From JAXDBW01 sp034678405 (GTDB lineage Bacteria; Patescibacteriota; Patescibacteriia; UBA10025; JAHIVO01), in NCBI GenBank assembly GCA_034678405.1, contig JAXDBW010000048.1, forward strand, positions 1-30,025: a stretch of DNA of 30,025 nt. The letters are read 5' to 3'. A model generated the notes under the pieces. It saw only the letters and a program-made list of their open reading frames with translations, was not told the DNA's origin and ran no database searches. Made by a program: the position numbers and the translations under genes. The stretch's first letter is position 1. The number at the start of each line of letters is the position of its first letter. Shown here one piece after another: positions 7,378-15,899 of the stretch.

Positions 7378-7426
7378 ACACAACCTATAGTATTATTTAG
7401 AGTAAAAATCATACTATATGTAGTTT
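7378..7426 (+). promoter_or_regulatory. Two NrdR-box-like sites upstream of nrdA
   Basis: 7378-7393 and 7411-7426 each match the published NrdR consensus acaCwAtATaTwGtgt at 13 of 16 positions by my count. The second keeps every strongly conserved base. Start-to-start distance is 33 bases, close to three helical turns, as in known paired NrdR boxes. They lie just upstream of the predicted nrd promoter, where NrdR represses in other bacteria. No nrdR gene is in the window. Confidence 0.55.
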
Positions 7427-7433
7427 ATCCACA
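7425..7433 (+). promoter_or_regulatory. Perfect DnaA box
   Basis: TTATCCACA is an exact DnaA-box consensus. It overlaps the end of the second NrdR-like site and stops one base before the -35 element. A single 9-mer can occur by chance, but the location matches DnaA control of nrd genes in Escherichia coli. Confidence 0.5.
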
Positions 7434-7434
7434 G

Positions 7435-7463
7435 TTGAGTAGATCTGCCGAATGGTGTATACT
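7435..7463 (+). promoter_or_regulatory. Promoter of the nrdA-nrdB operon
   Basis: TTGAGT (7435-7440, four of six) is separated by 17 bases from TATACT (7458-7463, five of six). The start would be near 7470, giving a leader of about 206 bases before nrdA. The DnaA box and NrdR-like sites abut it upstream. Confidence 0.6.
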
Positions 7464-7469
7464 AGGATG

Positions 7470-7675
7470 GCTGTAGTTACGGAAACGCACACCAAACAAA
7501 AACGAGCACTATATACCGATGGAGATGCGATAGGGGGCACTTCTGCACCGATGAGATGATCGAACCTACGGGATTTTTTTGTCCCGCTACGGTTTTTAAC
7601 GCCCAAAACTATTTTTTTTGACGGCCTATAACGCCACATAGAACAAGCAATTAGCCAATAAAAACAAATACCACT
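7470..7675 (+). other. Long nrdA leader with direct repeats and T-rich hairpin
   Basis: The leader contains an imperfect direct repeat, ACCGATGGAGATG at 7515-7527 and ACCGATG-AGATG from 7547, 32 bases apart. Further on, CGGGA and TCCCG enclose a run of T around 7570-7585. Two later T runs follow. I cannot match it to a known riboswitch and see no Shine-Dalgarno site before nrdA. Confidence 0.35.
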
Positions 7676-10489
7676 ATGCCTATTACCCAAGTAAAGAAAC
7701 GCGTCGGTACGATTGTCCCATTTGACCGGAACCGTATCGAAATAGCAATCAAAAAATCATTCATTGCGACCAAAACAGCCGCTCCCGATGAGACATATAC
7801 CAGGATTACTGATACGGTAATTGAGGAACTCGACCGATCATTTGGCGAGGCCACGCCGAGCGTGGAGCAAATCCAAGACATCGTGGAACGGCACATTGCC
7901 GAGCACGGTTTTTTTGATGTCGCGAAGTCATATATCCTGTACCGGAGCGAACGGGAGGCAGCTCGTACCATCTTGCGCCAGCAGCTCTACGATCGTGCCA
8001 AGGCTCGTCAGTTGAAGGTCAAAAAACGCGATGGCAGCGTGGCTGATTTCGATATCTCCCAGATCGAACAGGCGGTCATGAATTGTAATGGGCATTTGAA
8101 TCGTGATGCGATCCATGAAATTGTCGAAGAATCGCTGGCAAATGTGCATGATGGCATTTCTACAGCTGAAATTAATAAGGCCGTTCTCATGGCGATCAAA
8201 GCGCGGATTGAGCGCGACCCAGCGTATTCTATGCTGGCGGCACGATTTTTGTTTAATGACCTCTATAAGTCAGTGATTGGCGTGGACGAGTCTGAGGATA
8301 ATTTTACTCAGCAGTACATCTCTGGGTTTAGCGAAAAGATTAAGCAAGGCGTCGAAGCGGGGCGCTATGATAAACGATTACTCGATTTCGATCTCGACGC
8401 TCTCCAGAAAGTGCTCAAGCCCGAGCGTGATCAGCTGTTCCACTACCTTGGCGCCCAAACGCTCTACGATCGCTACTTCGTCCGGGATCATGATCAAAAC
8501 ATCCTCGAGATGCCGCAGTATTTCTGGTTACGCATCGCCATGGGTCTCTCCATCAATGAATCAGAAAAAACCAAGCGGGTCACTGAGTTCTATGACGTGA
8601 TGTCGCAGATGTTCTATGTTCCGTCGACACCGACGCTATTCCACGCGGGTACCCATCACCCACAGATGAGTTCGTGCTATCTGACCACCGTTGAGGACGA
8701 CCTGGATCATATTTTCAAATGCATTGGGGACAATGCCCAGCTCTCTAAATGGTCTGGCGGTCTGGGGAATGACTGGACCAATATCCGTGGCACTGGGTCA
8801 CTCATCAAATCAACCAACGTGGGTAGCCAGGGCGTTATTCCGTTCCTGAAGATTGTTGACTCGACTACCGCCGCCATCAACCGCAGCGGTAAACGCCGGG
8901 GCGCGACCTGTGTCTATCTCGAGACCTGGCACTATGATATCGAGGCATTTATCGAGCTACGGAAGAACACTGGCGATGACCGACGACGGACCCATGATAT
9001 CAATACTGCAAACTGGATTCCTGACCTTTTCATGAAGCGAGTCATGGACAATGCTGAATGGACCCTCTTTTCCCCAGATGAAACGCCAGATCTGCACCAC
9101 ATGTACGGCAAGGAATTTGAAGAGCGCTATGCCAGATACGAAGACATGGCGGCAAAAGGTGAAATCCGACTCTTCAAGAAAATTCCGGCTGTTAAACTCT
9201 GGCGCAAAATCATCACTATGATGTTTGAGACCGGGCATCCCTGGATCACTTTTAAAGATCCATGCAATGTCCGCTCGCCCCAGGATCATGTCGGGGTCGT
9301 GCACAGCTCAAACCTCTGTACCGAAATAACCCTCAATACGTCAAAGGATGAGACGGCGGTCTGTAATCTCGGATCAGTCAACCTACCCAATCACGTCACA
9401 GGCGGGAAGTTGAATAAAGACCGACTCCGCCAAACAGTCCGCACAGCCATGCGCATGCTGGATGATGTGATAGATTTGAATTTCTATCCGACGAAAGAGG
9501 CGCAGAATGCAAACATGCGGCATCGTCCGGTTGGTCTCGGGGTGATGGGGTATCAAGATCTCCTCTATCACTTGGATATGACATTTGATAGTGATGAAGC
9601 GACGCAACTATCAGATGAGATTCTCGAATTCATTTCCTACTATGCTATCCTCGGCTCCTCGGAACTAGCCAAGGAGCGCGGCACCTACGAGAGCTACACA
9701 GGATCCAAATGGGATCGCAACTTGTTCCCGATCGATACCATGAAACTCCTCGAAGAGGAGCGGGGATTGAAGACTGGTCTCGACCTCGAGGAAACACTTG
9801 ACTGGGAACCGGTCCGGAAGCATGTCCGTGAGCATGGGATGCGGAATTCCAATACCATGGCGATCGCGCCAACCGCTACCATCGCAAATATTACCGGTTG
9901 CCTACCCTCAATCGAGCCGATTTATAAGAACCTCTACGTGAAGTCAAACGTGAGTGGAGAGTTCACCGTAGTCAACCGGTTCCTCGTCGAAGATTTGAAA
10001 AAGCTTGATCTCTGGAATAACAGCATGCTAGAGAAGATCAAATATTTCGACGGCAGCATTCAACAGATATCAGAAATTCCAGCGGAGTTGAAGGCTAAAT
10101 ACAAAGAGGTATTTGAAACCGATACGTATTGGATTGTGAAACATGGCGCGCATCGTAGTAAATGGATTGACCAAAGTCAGTCAGTGAACATCTTTACCTC
10201 TAGTGACTCTGGGTCCATGATTTCCGACGTGTACCTCACCGCCTGGAAGATGGGTCTGAAAACCACCTACTATCTCCGCACGCTCGGCGCCTCCGCCATT
10301 GAGAAATCCACGCTTGATATCAACAAGAAGTACGAAGACGCGCCCCAAACTGAAAAAGTGACTACCGTAGCTGCGGTGGCCGCTACCGTGAGTACTACTC
10401 CAGCCGGAGCGACACCCGAACCAGCAACAGTAGCTGTGTCGGCACCACTGACGGTCGTCACTGACGAGGAATGCGAGGCGTGCCAATAA
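7676..10489 (+). CDS. nrdA: Ribonucleoside-diphosphate reductase, alpha (catalytic) subunit
   Basis: The 937-residue class I large subunit reduces ribonucleoside diphosphates to deoxy forms. Two ATP-cone domains lie at about 4-94 and 113-204, suggesting elaborate allosteric control of overall activity. The catalytic barrel has all key residues: C334 (MSSCYL), N546, C548 and E550 (NLCTE), and C563 (AVCNLG). The radical-path tyrosine pair is in KTTYYLRTLG. A flexible Ala/Thr/Val/Pro-rich tail ends in C933-E-A-C936, the swinging reductant pair used by thioredoxin or glutaredoxin. A multi-cone alpha subunit is also typical of the chlamydial class Ic enzyme, which agrees with the beta subunit 26 bases downstream. 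No Shine-Dalgarno site is visible at ATG 7676. Confidence 0.96.
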   Translation: MPITQVKKRVGTIVPFDRNRIEIAIKKSFIATKTAAPDETYTRITDTVIEELDRSFGEATPSVEQIQDIVERHIAEHGFFDVAKSYILYRSEREAARTILRQQLYDRAKARQLKVKKRDGSVADFDISQIEQAVMNCNGHLNRDAIHEIVEESLANVHDGISTAEINKAVLMAIKARIERDPAYSMLAARFLFNDLYKSVIGVDESEDNFTQQYISGFSEKIKQGVEAGRYDKRLLDFDLDALQKVLKPERDQLFHYLGAQTLYDRYFVRDHDQNILEMPQYFWLRIAMGLSINESEKTKRVTEFYDVMSQMFYVPSTPTLFHAGTHHPQMSSCYLTTVEDDLDHIFKCIGDNAQLSKWSGGLGNDWTNIRGTGSLIKSTNVGSQGVIPFLKIVDSTTAAINRSGKRRGATCVYLETWHYDIEAFIELRKNTGDDRRRTHDINTANWIPDLFMKRVMDNAEWTLFSPDETPDLHHMYGKEFEERYARYEDMAAKGEIRLFKKIPAVKLWRKIITMMFETGHPWITFKDPCNVRSPQDHVGVVHSSNLCTEITLNTSKDETAVCNLGSVNLPNHVTGGKLNKDRLRQTVRTAMRMLDDVIDLNFYPTKEAQNANMRHRPVGLGVMGYQDLLYHLDMTFDSDEATQLSDEILEFISYYAILGSSELAKERGTYESYTGSKWDRNLFPIDTMKLLEEERGLKTGLDLEETLDWEPVRKHVREHGMRNSNTMAIAPTATIANITGCLPSIEPIYKNLYVKSNVSGEFTVVNRFLVEDLKKLDLWNNSMLEKIKYFDGSIQQISEIPAELKAKYKEVFETDTYWIVKHGAHRSKWIDQSQSVNIFTSSDSGSMISDVYLTAWKMGLKTTYYLRTLGASAIEKSTLDINKKYEDAPQTEKVTTVAAVAATVSTTPAGATPEPATVAVSAPLTVVTDEECEACQ

Positions 10490-10515
10490 TTAACAACTAC
10501 TAACGAGTAACCGCT

Positions 10516-11559
10516 ATGGCCGAATTAACCAACGACGCTGCCAGCCGCACTGACGAGCAGCAAGAAGAGAAAAAAATTCTCAATTGTGGTGTCACTGACC
10601 CAAACAAAATTCTCCCCATGAAATATCTGTGGGCACGTGACCATTACAAAAATGGCGTTGCCAATAACTGGGTACCTGAGGAAGTAAACATGCAAAAGGA
10701 CGTCGAGATGTGGAATAGTCCCGATGTCTTATCCGAGGATGAGCGCCGACTGATCATGTGGAATATGGGATTTTTCTCCACCGCTGAGAGTCTCACGGCA
10801 AATAACATCGTCCTGATCATCTACAATCACATTACGAATCCCGAGTGTCGGCAGTATCTGCTTCGGCAGGCCTATGAAGAAGCGGTACATACCGACACAT
10901 TCATTTATGCGTGTGACACGCTCGGGCTCGATCCTGAGGAAGTGTATACGATGTACAATCATATCCCGAGCATCAAGGCCAAGGACGACTTCGTCGTCGA
11001 TATGACCAAGTCAATTCTGGACCCAAACTTCAATACGAAAGGAAAGGAAAACATCCAAAAATTTGTGCATGACCTCGTCGGGTTCTATGTCATCATGGAG
11101 GGCATCTTCTTCTACGCTGGATTTGTCATGATGCTTTCATTCATGCGGCAGAATAAAATGGTAGGAGTGGGGGAGCAGTTTCAGTTCATCTTGCGCGATG
11201 AATCAGTACACTTAGCTTTTGGCGTTGATCTGATCAATACCATTGTCAAAGAAAACCCTGACATTTGGACTGATGAGTTCAAGAAAACAATCCGGGAAAA
11301 CATCCTCCAGGCCGTAAGCTTAGAGTATGAGTATGCGAAGGATTGTCTCCCAAAAGGCATTCTTGGCTTGAATGCCGAGACGATTAACCAGTATATCCAA
11401 TATATCGCTGATCGTCGTCTCGAGCGCATTCATTTACCGAAGGAGTATGGTGCAGCCAATCCATTTCCCTGGATGAGTGAGGTCATTGACCTTCGGAAGG
11501 AGAAGAATTTTTTCGAAACGCGCGTGACCGAATATAAGACCGGCGGACTGAAATGGTAA
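10516..11559 (+). CDS. nrdB: Ribonucleoside-diphosphate reductase beta subunit, class Ic type (Phe at radical site)
   Basis: This 347-residue ferritin-like subunit makes the oxidant for NrdA. The metal ligands, read by alignment to known R2 proteins, are E91 (STAESLTAN), E122 and H125 (EEAVHTDTF), E195 (IMEGIFF), and E229 and H232 (RDESVH). The position of the radical Tyr (Y122 in Escherichia coli) is F129, and the first ligand is Glu rather than Asp. Both features define class Ic R2 (Chlamydia trachomatis F127 and E89), which uses a Mn/Fe cofactor in place of a tyrosyl radical. The C-terminal YKTGGLKW keeps the tyrosine of the radical path. It is followed at once by an intrinsic terminator, so nrdA-nrdB is a two-gene operon. 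Confidence 0.95.
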   Translation: MAELTNDAASRTDEQQEEKKILNCGVTDPNKILPMKYLWARDHYKNGVANNWVPEEVNMQKDVEMWNSPDVLSEDERRLIMWNMGFFSTAESLTANNIVLIIYNHITNPECRQYLLRQAYEEAVHTDTFIYACDTLGLDPEEVYTMYNHIPSIKAKDDFVVDMTKSILDPNFNTKGKENIQKFVHDLVGFYVIMEGIFFYAGFVMMLSFMRQNKMVGVGEQFQFILRDESVHLAFGVDLINTIVKENPDIWTDEFKKTIRENILQAVSLEYEYAKDCLPKGILGLNAETINQYIQYIADRRLERIHLPKEYGAANPFPWMSEVIDLRKEKNFFETRVTEYKTGGLKW

Positions 11560-11579
11560 TCAGCTAGCTAAGCAAATCC

Positions 11580-11614
11580 AAAGGCACCACGGTATAATGG
11601 TGCCTTTGACTTTT
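11580..11614 (+). terminator. Intrinsic terminator of nrdA-nrdB
   Basis: AAAGGCACCA (11580-11589) and TGGTGCCTTT (11598-11607) form a perfect 10-bp stem with an 8-base loop, followed by GACTTTT. The symmetric A/T ends would let it work in both directions. Confidence 0.8.
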
Positions 11615-11634
11615 GGTCGAAAAAATGGTATCTT
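11606..11634 (+). promoter_or_regulatory. Candidate promoter for the surface protein/histidine kinase unit
   Basis: TTGACT (11606-11611) and TATCTT (11629-11634) are 17 bases apart. The -35 overlaps the terminator's 3' end. The predicted start near 11641 leaves a 24-base leader with AAGGGGG before ATG 11665. Confidence 0.45.
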
Positions 11635-11664
11635 ATAGACCAGCTAACATAAAAAAGGGGGTCT

Positions 11665-13680
11665 ATGAAACAGAAATCCTTGGCACGTAACCTCACCATC
11701 CTTATTAGCACGCTTGCGCTGATTGGGGTGCTTGCCCTAGCCATTGATATGTTTCACCAGCCGGCCGCGGCACAGACCAGTTCACCGGAAACACTCACCG
11801 TATATCTAGAAAGCCCAACAGTCAGCCTCAATACAGGTTCTGACATGTATGGTCAGGCGTTGGTAACAATCCGATTAGTCGGTGGTGGCATGAATGATAT
11901 TAGGGAGGTGTCATTTGACCTGCTCGAAAATGGTACTAATCTGCGTGAGCTCAGCTGTGAAGGTGCTTTTGTGGAGACATTTAGGTGGAGTGGCCACTGC
12001 GACACGCTCGGATTTCCTAATGCCAACTATGATCTCCGACCCCGCATACAAATGAATACAGGAGTTGACGCACTGTTGCTTAACGGATCTGGTGGTGATG
12101 CCGTATTTGGCCCGATTCATATTGATAATTCCTTTACCATCACTCAACCGTCGGCCGATGGCAGTGTATTTGATAATATAGTCCCAATCAGCTTTGAAGC
12201 ATCGGGAAATGCAGCGGCCGTGAAAGCAAATATTATAAATCGAGATAGCGTTTCTATCAGTTCAGTTGAGCTGTCCTCAAGCTCAGTCAGCCAATACACC
12301 CATTCAGTCTGGGCCAGCCAGTGGGATACGAGTCAGGTGCCCAGCGGTGAGTATTCGATGCAGATACGACTGGAAAGTATCGACGGACAAATACGAGAAA
12401 ATCTCGTACGGCGGATAGTTATAATTGAGCATCCGACTACGTGCGTCCCACATATCACCTGTAGTGGATGGAGCGTCTGTGATAGCAGCGGCCAGCAAAC
12501 GCGAATTTGTAATGATGGATGTGGTACTGTAACGAATGAACAACAGGCCTGCACGCCACCTTCATCTGAGCCAGAGACTGACAGTAATACTATTCCCACA
12601 ATACAGTTGATTCAACCGGGCCAGGGCTCAACCCTGAGCGGCCAGACCGCTCTCCGCGCGCAGGTAAGTGGACCGACTCAATCAGTTACCTTCTTTTATC
12701 GACGCAGTGGTACGACTGTTGACGTACGGATTGGCTCGGCCCAACCGAGCTCCCAGGACGCGACGATCTGGGGGCGGCTCTGGAATACGATGGAGGTCCC
12801 AAATGGTAGTTACTTTGTATTTGCCCGGGTGACCAGCCCAGCTACCATTGTCGTGATGAGTCAGCCGCCAGTAGGCATCGCCGTGCAAAATGATATCACC
12901 CAACCAAGTGGTGACAACCCCAATCCTCCGCCAGCGGAAACATATACCGTACCACCGCCGGATAACTTTGGCTCAAACGATACTGATGGTGATCTTGTCA
13001 TCGACGATGAGGAAGCTACGCTTGGCACCGATCAAAATAATCCCGATACCAATGGCGATGGCACGAGTGATTCAATCGAATTATTTGGCAATAACGAGCA
13101 AACGGCTGATGCGTCTCTCGATCGTCTCATCACCAGTGGAACCCTCACCGCTGATCAAGCGGCAGATATTAGAGCGCGTCTCGCTACTACTTTTTTTGAG
13201 CAACCGACTACCCGTGGTATCGAGGCGCCGGATACACTGCGCATAACGAAGATCGACAATAATTTTCCGAGAGTGGGGGAAACGCAACTGCTGATTAGTG
13301 GCGTAGGACCAGCACATACCTACGTCACCTTATTTATCTACTCAAATCCCATCGTGGTGACGACCAAAACTGATGCGAGTGGCAATTTCGTATATACTCT
13401 CGACGCCGATTTGCTCGATGGCCAGCACCAGATGTACGTCACAGTTACTGACGAGACCGGCAAAATCAGAGAAAAAAGCACTCCCTTTGCGTTTTTCATC
13501 CGCCGCGCCCAAGCTGTCACCGAGGAGGAATATCTCCGTGGCGATGTTGATGTCCAGCAGACCGCTGATCAACCGATTCAGAACTTTATCCGTATCGCTG
13601 TACTTATCGTACTTAGTCTGATCGCGGCACTCGGGATTGACTGGCTCGTCAAGCAGCGTGGTAAGGAGACATCAGCATGA
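11665..13680 (+). CDS. Large surface-anchored protein with TSP1-like, Ca-binding and Ig-like regions
   Basis: This 671-residue exported protein begins with a signal peptide (LTILISTLALIGVLALAIDMF, cleavage near AAA-Q37). Residues 43-155 look like a beta-sandwich. Residues 158-255 and 308-408 resemble bacterial Ig-like modules, sharing the pattern W-x-T-x-x-V-P-x-G-x-Y/Y-x-F. Between them a Cys-rich module (260-296; CSGWSVCDSSGQQTRICNDG) resembles a thrombospondin type-1 repeat. Residues 438-475 hold two Asp-rich calcium loops (DTDGDLVIDDEE, DTNGDGTSDSIE) like type-3 thrombospondin repeats. Another Ig-like module (525-613), a membrane helix (641-660) and a short basic cytoplasmic tail follow. 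A good Shine-Dalgarno site supports ATG 11665. The stop overlaps the kinase start, suggesting linked function, perhaps cell-surface adhesion or sensing. Confidence 0.85.
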   Translation: MKQKSLARNLTILISTLALIGVLALAIDMFHQPAAAQTSSPETLTVYLESPTVSLNTGSDMYGQALVTIRLVGGGMNDIREVSFDLLENGTNLRELSCEGAFVETFRWSGHCDTLGFPNANYDLRPRIQMNTGVDALLLNGSGGDAVFGPIHIDNSFTITQPSADGSVFDNIVPISFEASGNAAAVKANIINRDSVSISSVELSSSSVSQYTHSVWASQWDTSQVPSGEYSMQIRLESIDGQIRENLVRRIVIIEHPTTCVPHITCSGWSVCDSSGQQTRICNDGCGTVTNEQQACTPPSSEPETDSNTIPTIQLIQPGQGSTLSGQTALRAQVSGPTQSVTFFYRRSGTTVDVRIGSAQPSSQDATIWGRLWNTMEVPNGSYFVFARVTSPATIVVMSQPPVGIAVQNDITQPSGDNPNPPPAETYTVPPPDNFGSNDTDGDLVIDDEEATLGTDQNNPDTNGDGTSDSIELFGNNEQTADASLDRLITSGTLTADQAADIRARLATTFFEQPTTRGIEAPDTLRITKIDNNFPRVGETQLLISGVGPAHTYVTLFIYSNPIVVTTKTDASGNFVYTLDADLLDGQHQMYVTVTDETGKIREKSTPFAFFIRRAQAVTEEEYLRGDVDVQQTADQPIQNFIRIAVLIVLSLIAALGIDWLVKQRGKETSA

Positions 13681-15074
13681 GAATGCGCTTTCCGTCAGCC
13701 CTGAAGGGTATCCAGGAGAACTTTCAGTTTGTATATGGAATTTTCCTGTTTATTCTGATCCCGGCCGCGCTCGTGATCAACACCGTCTGGCTCACTAAAC
13801 AAACCAGCACGGTCATGGATGTCGAGCTCCAACGCAAGGCCTCACTCGCTGCGAGCGTCTTTAGCAACGCGCTTCCTGGGTACCTCGATGATACCGCTCT
13901 GCTCCAGTCGCATGTCGAGGGATTGGTTGCGGATAATGGTGAGATTCATAGCCTCGATGTACTGGTCCCGGTCGGGGAGCAATTTCGCATCGTGGCCAGC
14001 CTCGATACGAGTCGGGTAGGTGAACTCTCAACCTATATTTACAACACATTAGCCTGGCAGACTGAGCAGACGATTGCCTATCAAACTACCTCTGCCGCCC
14101 TCTCGACTGAAGATCCTACGGCGCTGGGCGATGAACGTTTTTGGGTAGTCGTTCGGCCAGTGAGTACTAGTGATGGAGAAAAAATTGGCATCGTGTCGAT
14201 GAAGATATCATCTCAAGTGATTGATAATCTCACCCAGTCAAATCTGAATCGATCGCTCATCATGCTGGTCGTGTCTATAGTTGTCATCGTGCTCCTGCTG
14301 GCAAATAATACCAGGCTCTATCGCAATACACTTCTTCTCAAGAAGCTCAAAGAAGTAGATGAAATGAAGGATGAGTTTATTTCTATGGCCTCGCATGAAT
14401 TACGTGCGCCAATCACCGGTATTCGTGGGTATTTACAGATGCTCTTGGATGGGTCATTTGGGGAGTTACCTGATGAGGCACGCACAAAATTAGACATGGT
14501 CAGTCAAGAAAGCGACCGGCTCCATAGCTTGGTGGAAGATCTCCTCGAGGTTTCACGGATTGAGCAAGGGAGAATTTCACTAGAGATGGGTTCGGTCGAT
14601 ATCGCGCACATCGTGAAGCTGGTAACTGGCACATTCCAACAGCAGGCGGCGGAAAAAAGTTTGGAGCTTGTTTCCACTGTGCAGCCCGACCTACCACGAG
14701 CCAGCGCTGATGCCAAACGACTCCAGCAGGTATTGGTGAACCTCCTGAGTAATGCCATCAAATATACGATGCATGGCAAAGTGACTATCGCCGCTGATGA
14801 GATCAGAGATAAGAAACCGATGATTCGGATAAAAGTGTCTGACACCGGGATCGGCATCGCCCAAAAAGACCGAGACAAGCTATTTGAGAAATTCTACCGG
14901 GTAAAGAACGAGGAGACCGATAAAATCGTAGGGACCGGCCTCGGTCTATGGATTACCCGTGAGATTGTCCGGATGATGGGAGGGGAAATCTATCTAGACA
15001 GTATCGAGCACGTCGGTACTCATGTGACGGTACTCCTTCCCGTTGCGGGTCAGTCACATCCAGATAAGAAATAA
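13677..15074 (+). CDS. Membrane sensor histidine kinase (orphan)
   Basis: This 465-residue two-component kinase has membrane helices at about 19-40 and 193-210 flanking an extracytoplasmic sensor domain of about 150 residues with PAS/Cache-like composition. A linker leads to the HisKA dimerisation domain with phospho-acceptor H240 (SMASHELRAPITG). The ATPase domain has an N box (LLSNAIKYT), G1 (SDTGIGIA), F box (FEKFYRV) and G2 (GTGLGLWI). All catalytic motifs are present. The start codon overlaps the preceding stop in ATGA, so translation is coupled to the surface protein. No response regulator is adjacent or elsewhere in the window, so its partner lies elsewhere. The signal is unknown. Confidence 0.93.
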   Translation: MRMRFPSALKGIQENFQFVYGIFLFILIPAALVINTVWLTKQTSTVMDVELQRKASLAASVFSNALPGYLDDTALLQSHVEGLVADNGEIHSLDVLVPVGEQFRIVASLDTSRVGELSTYIYNTLAWQTEQTIAYQTTSAALSTEDPTALGDERFWVVVRPVSTSDGEKIGIVSMKISSQVIDNLTQSNLNRSLIMLVVSIVVIVLLLANNTRLYRNTLLLKKLKEVDEMKDEFISMASHELRAPITGIRGYLQMLLDGSFGELPDEARTKLDMVSQESDRLHSLVEDLLEVSRIEQGRISLEMGSVDIAHIVKLVTGTFQQQAAEKSLELVSTVQPDLPRASADAKRLQQVLVNLLSNAIKYTMHGKVTIAADEIRDKKPMIRIKVSDTGIGIAQKDRDKLFEKFYRVKNEETDKIVGTGLGLWITREIVRMMGGEIYLDSIEHVGTHVTVLLPVAGQSHPDKK

Positions 15075-15084
15075 TGATTGTATC

Positions 15085-15456
15085 ATGCCCAGTGTAGCCG
15101 TCATCGGCGCATCGACAAGTCGCGTAAAATATGGAAATAAGGCCGTCCGTGCCTACAGTGATACTGGCTGGACTGTCTATCCCGTGCACCCCACTGAGCG
15201 CGAGGTTGAGGGGATTCCTGCATTTGCTCATGTCACTGACATCAAGCAGCCGATTGACCGGGTAGTTATGTATGTCCCGCCCGCTGTTGGCATGCAGGTG
15301 ATAGAGGACATAGCGACGGCTCAGCCGAGAGAATTATTTTTTAATCCAGGAAGTGAAAGTAAAGAGCTCGTGGCCCGGGCTCGCGAACTCGGATTACATC
15401 CAATCTTGGCCTGCGCCATTGTCGACATTGGTAAACAACCCCGTGATTATACGTAA
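15085..15456 (+). CDS. CoA-binding domain protein (YccU-like)
   Basis: This 123-residue protein is a single Rossmann-type CoA_binding_2 domain. It starts with SVAVIGASTSRVKYGNKAVR and includes YPVHPTEREVEGIPAFAHVTDI and the family segment FFNPGSESKELVARARELGLHPILACAIVDIG. Members bind CoA or a related nucleotide, but their physiological role is mostly unknown. I take ATG 15085, 10 bases after the kinase stop, because the family begins at this point; an earlier ATG at 15043 would overlap the kinase. It heads the tight run of sugar-phosphate genes and is two bases from rpiB. Confidence 0.85.
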   Translation: MPSVAVIGASTSRVKYGNKAVRAYSDTGWTVYPVHPTEREVEGIPAFAHVTDIKQPIDRVVMYVPPAVGMQVIEDIATAQPRELFFNPGSESKELVARARELGLHPILACAIVDIGKQPRDYT

Positions 15457-15458
15457 GT

Positions 15459-15899
15459 ATGCTGTATATTGGATCTGATTACGCTGGCTACCAGCTCAAA
15501 GAAAAAATCAAACTCTATTTGGAAAAGCACCAGATGGCCTATATTGATGTGGGTACTGAGTCTGGCCGTGCTCGTAATGACTTTACTGAATTTATCCCGC
15601 CAGTGGTTACACCGATTCAAAAAAATTCTCGCCATCGCGGTATCCTCATCTGTGGTACTGGTTATGGGATGGTCATCGGCGCAAATCGATTTCGAGGCAT
15701 CCGTGCGACGTTAGCCCACAGTGTCCGGCAGGCAAAATATGCCCGGACACACGATAATGCAAACATACTCGTGTTCTCGGCCTGGCAAACGAGTGCACCG
15801 CTAGCCACCCGCATTCTCGGCATCTGGTTACAGACTCCGTTTGACGCACTCCCGCGTCGGATACGGCGCTTTAAAAAAATCGACACATGGCACAGATAG
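15459..15899 (+). CDS. rpiB: Ribose-5-phosphate isomerase B
   Basis: RpiB interconverts ribulose 5-phosphate and ribose 5-phosphate. The 146 residues cover the whole family. They contain IGSDYAGYQLKE at the N-terminus, C65 in the anion-hole motif ICGTGYGMVIGANRFRGIRAT (the catalytic Cys of the family) and H98 in ARTHDNANIL. In most RpiB proteins the first motif reads SDHAG; here the His is Tyr8, and the late motif reads HDNAN rather than HNDAN. Activity is still likely because the Cys and the late His are kept. The 3' end overlaps the epimerase start by 13 bases, implying translational coupling within the pentose-phosphate run. Confidence 0.9.
   Translation: MLYIGSDYAGYQLKEKIKLYLEKHQMAYIDVGTESGRARNDFTEFIPPVVTPIQKNSRHRGILICGTGYGMVIGANRFRGIRATLAHSVRQAKYARTHDNANILVFSAWQTSAPLATRILGIWLQTPFDALPRRIRRFKKIDTWHR

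Noticed and set aside
7470..7675. Adenosylcobalamin or other known riboswitch before nrdA
   Set aside because: I could not find the conserved core of any riboswitch I know; the encoded enzyme is also a metal-dependent class I enzyme, not B12-dependent.
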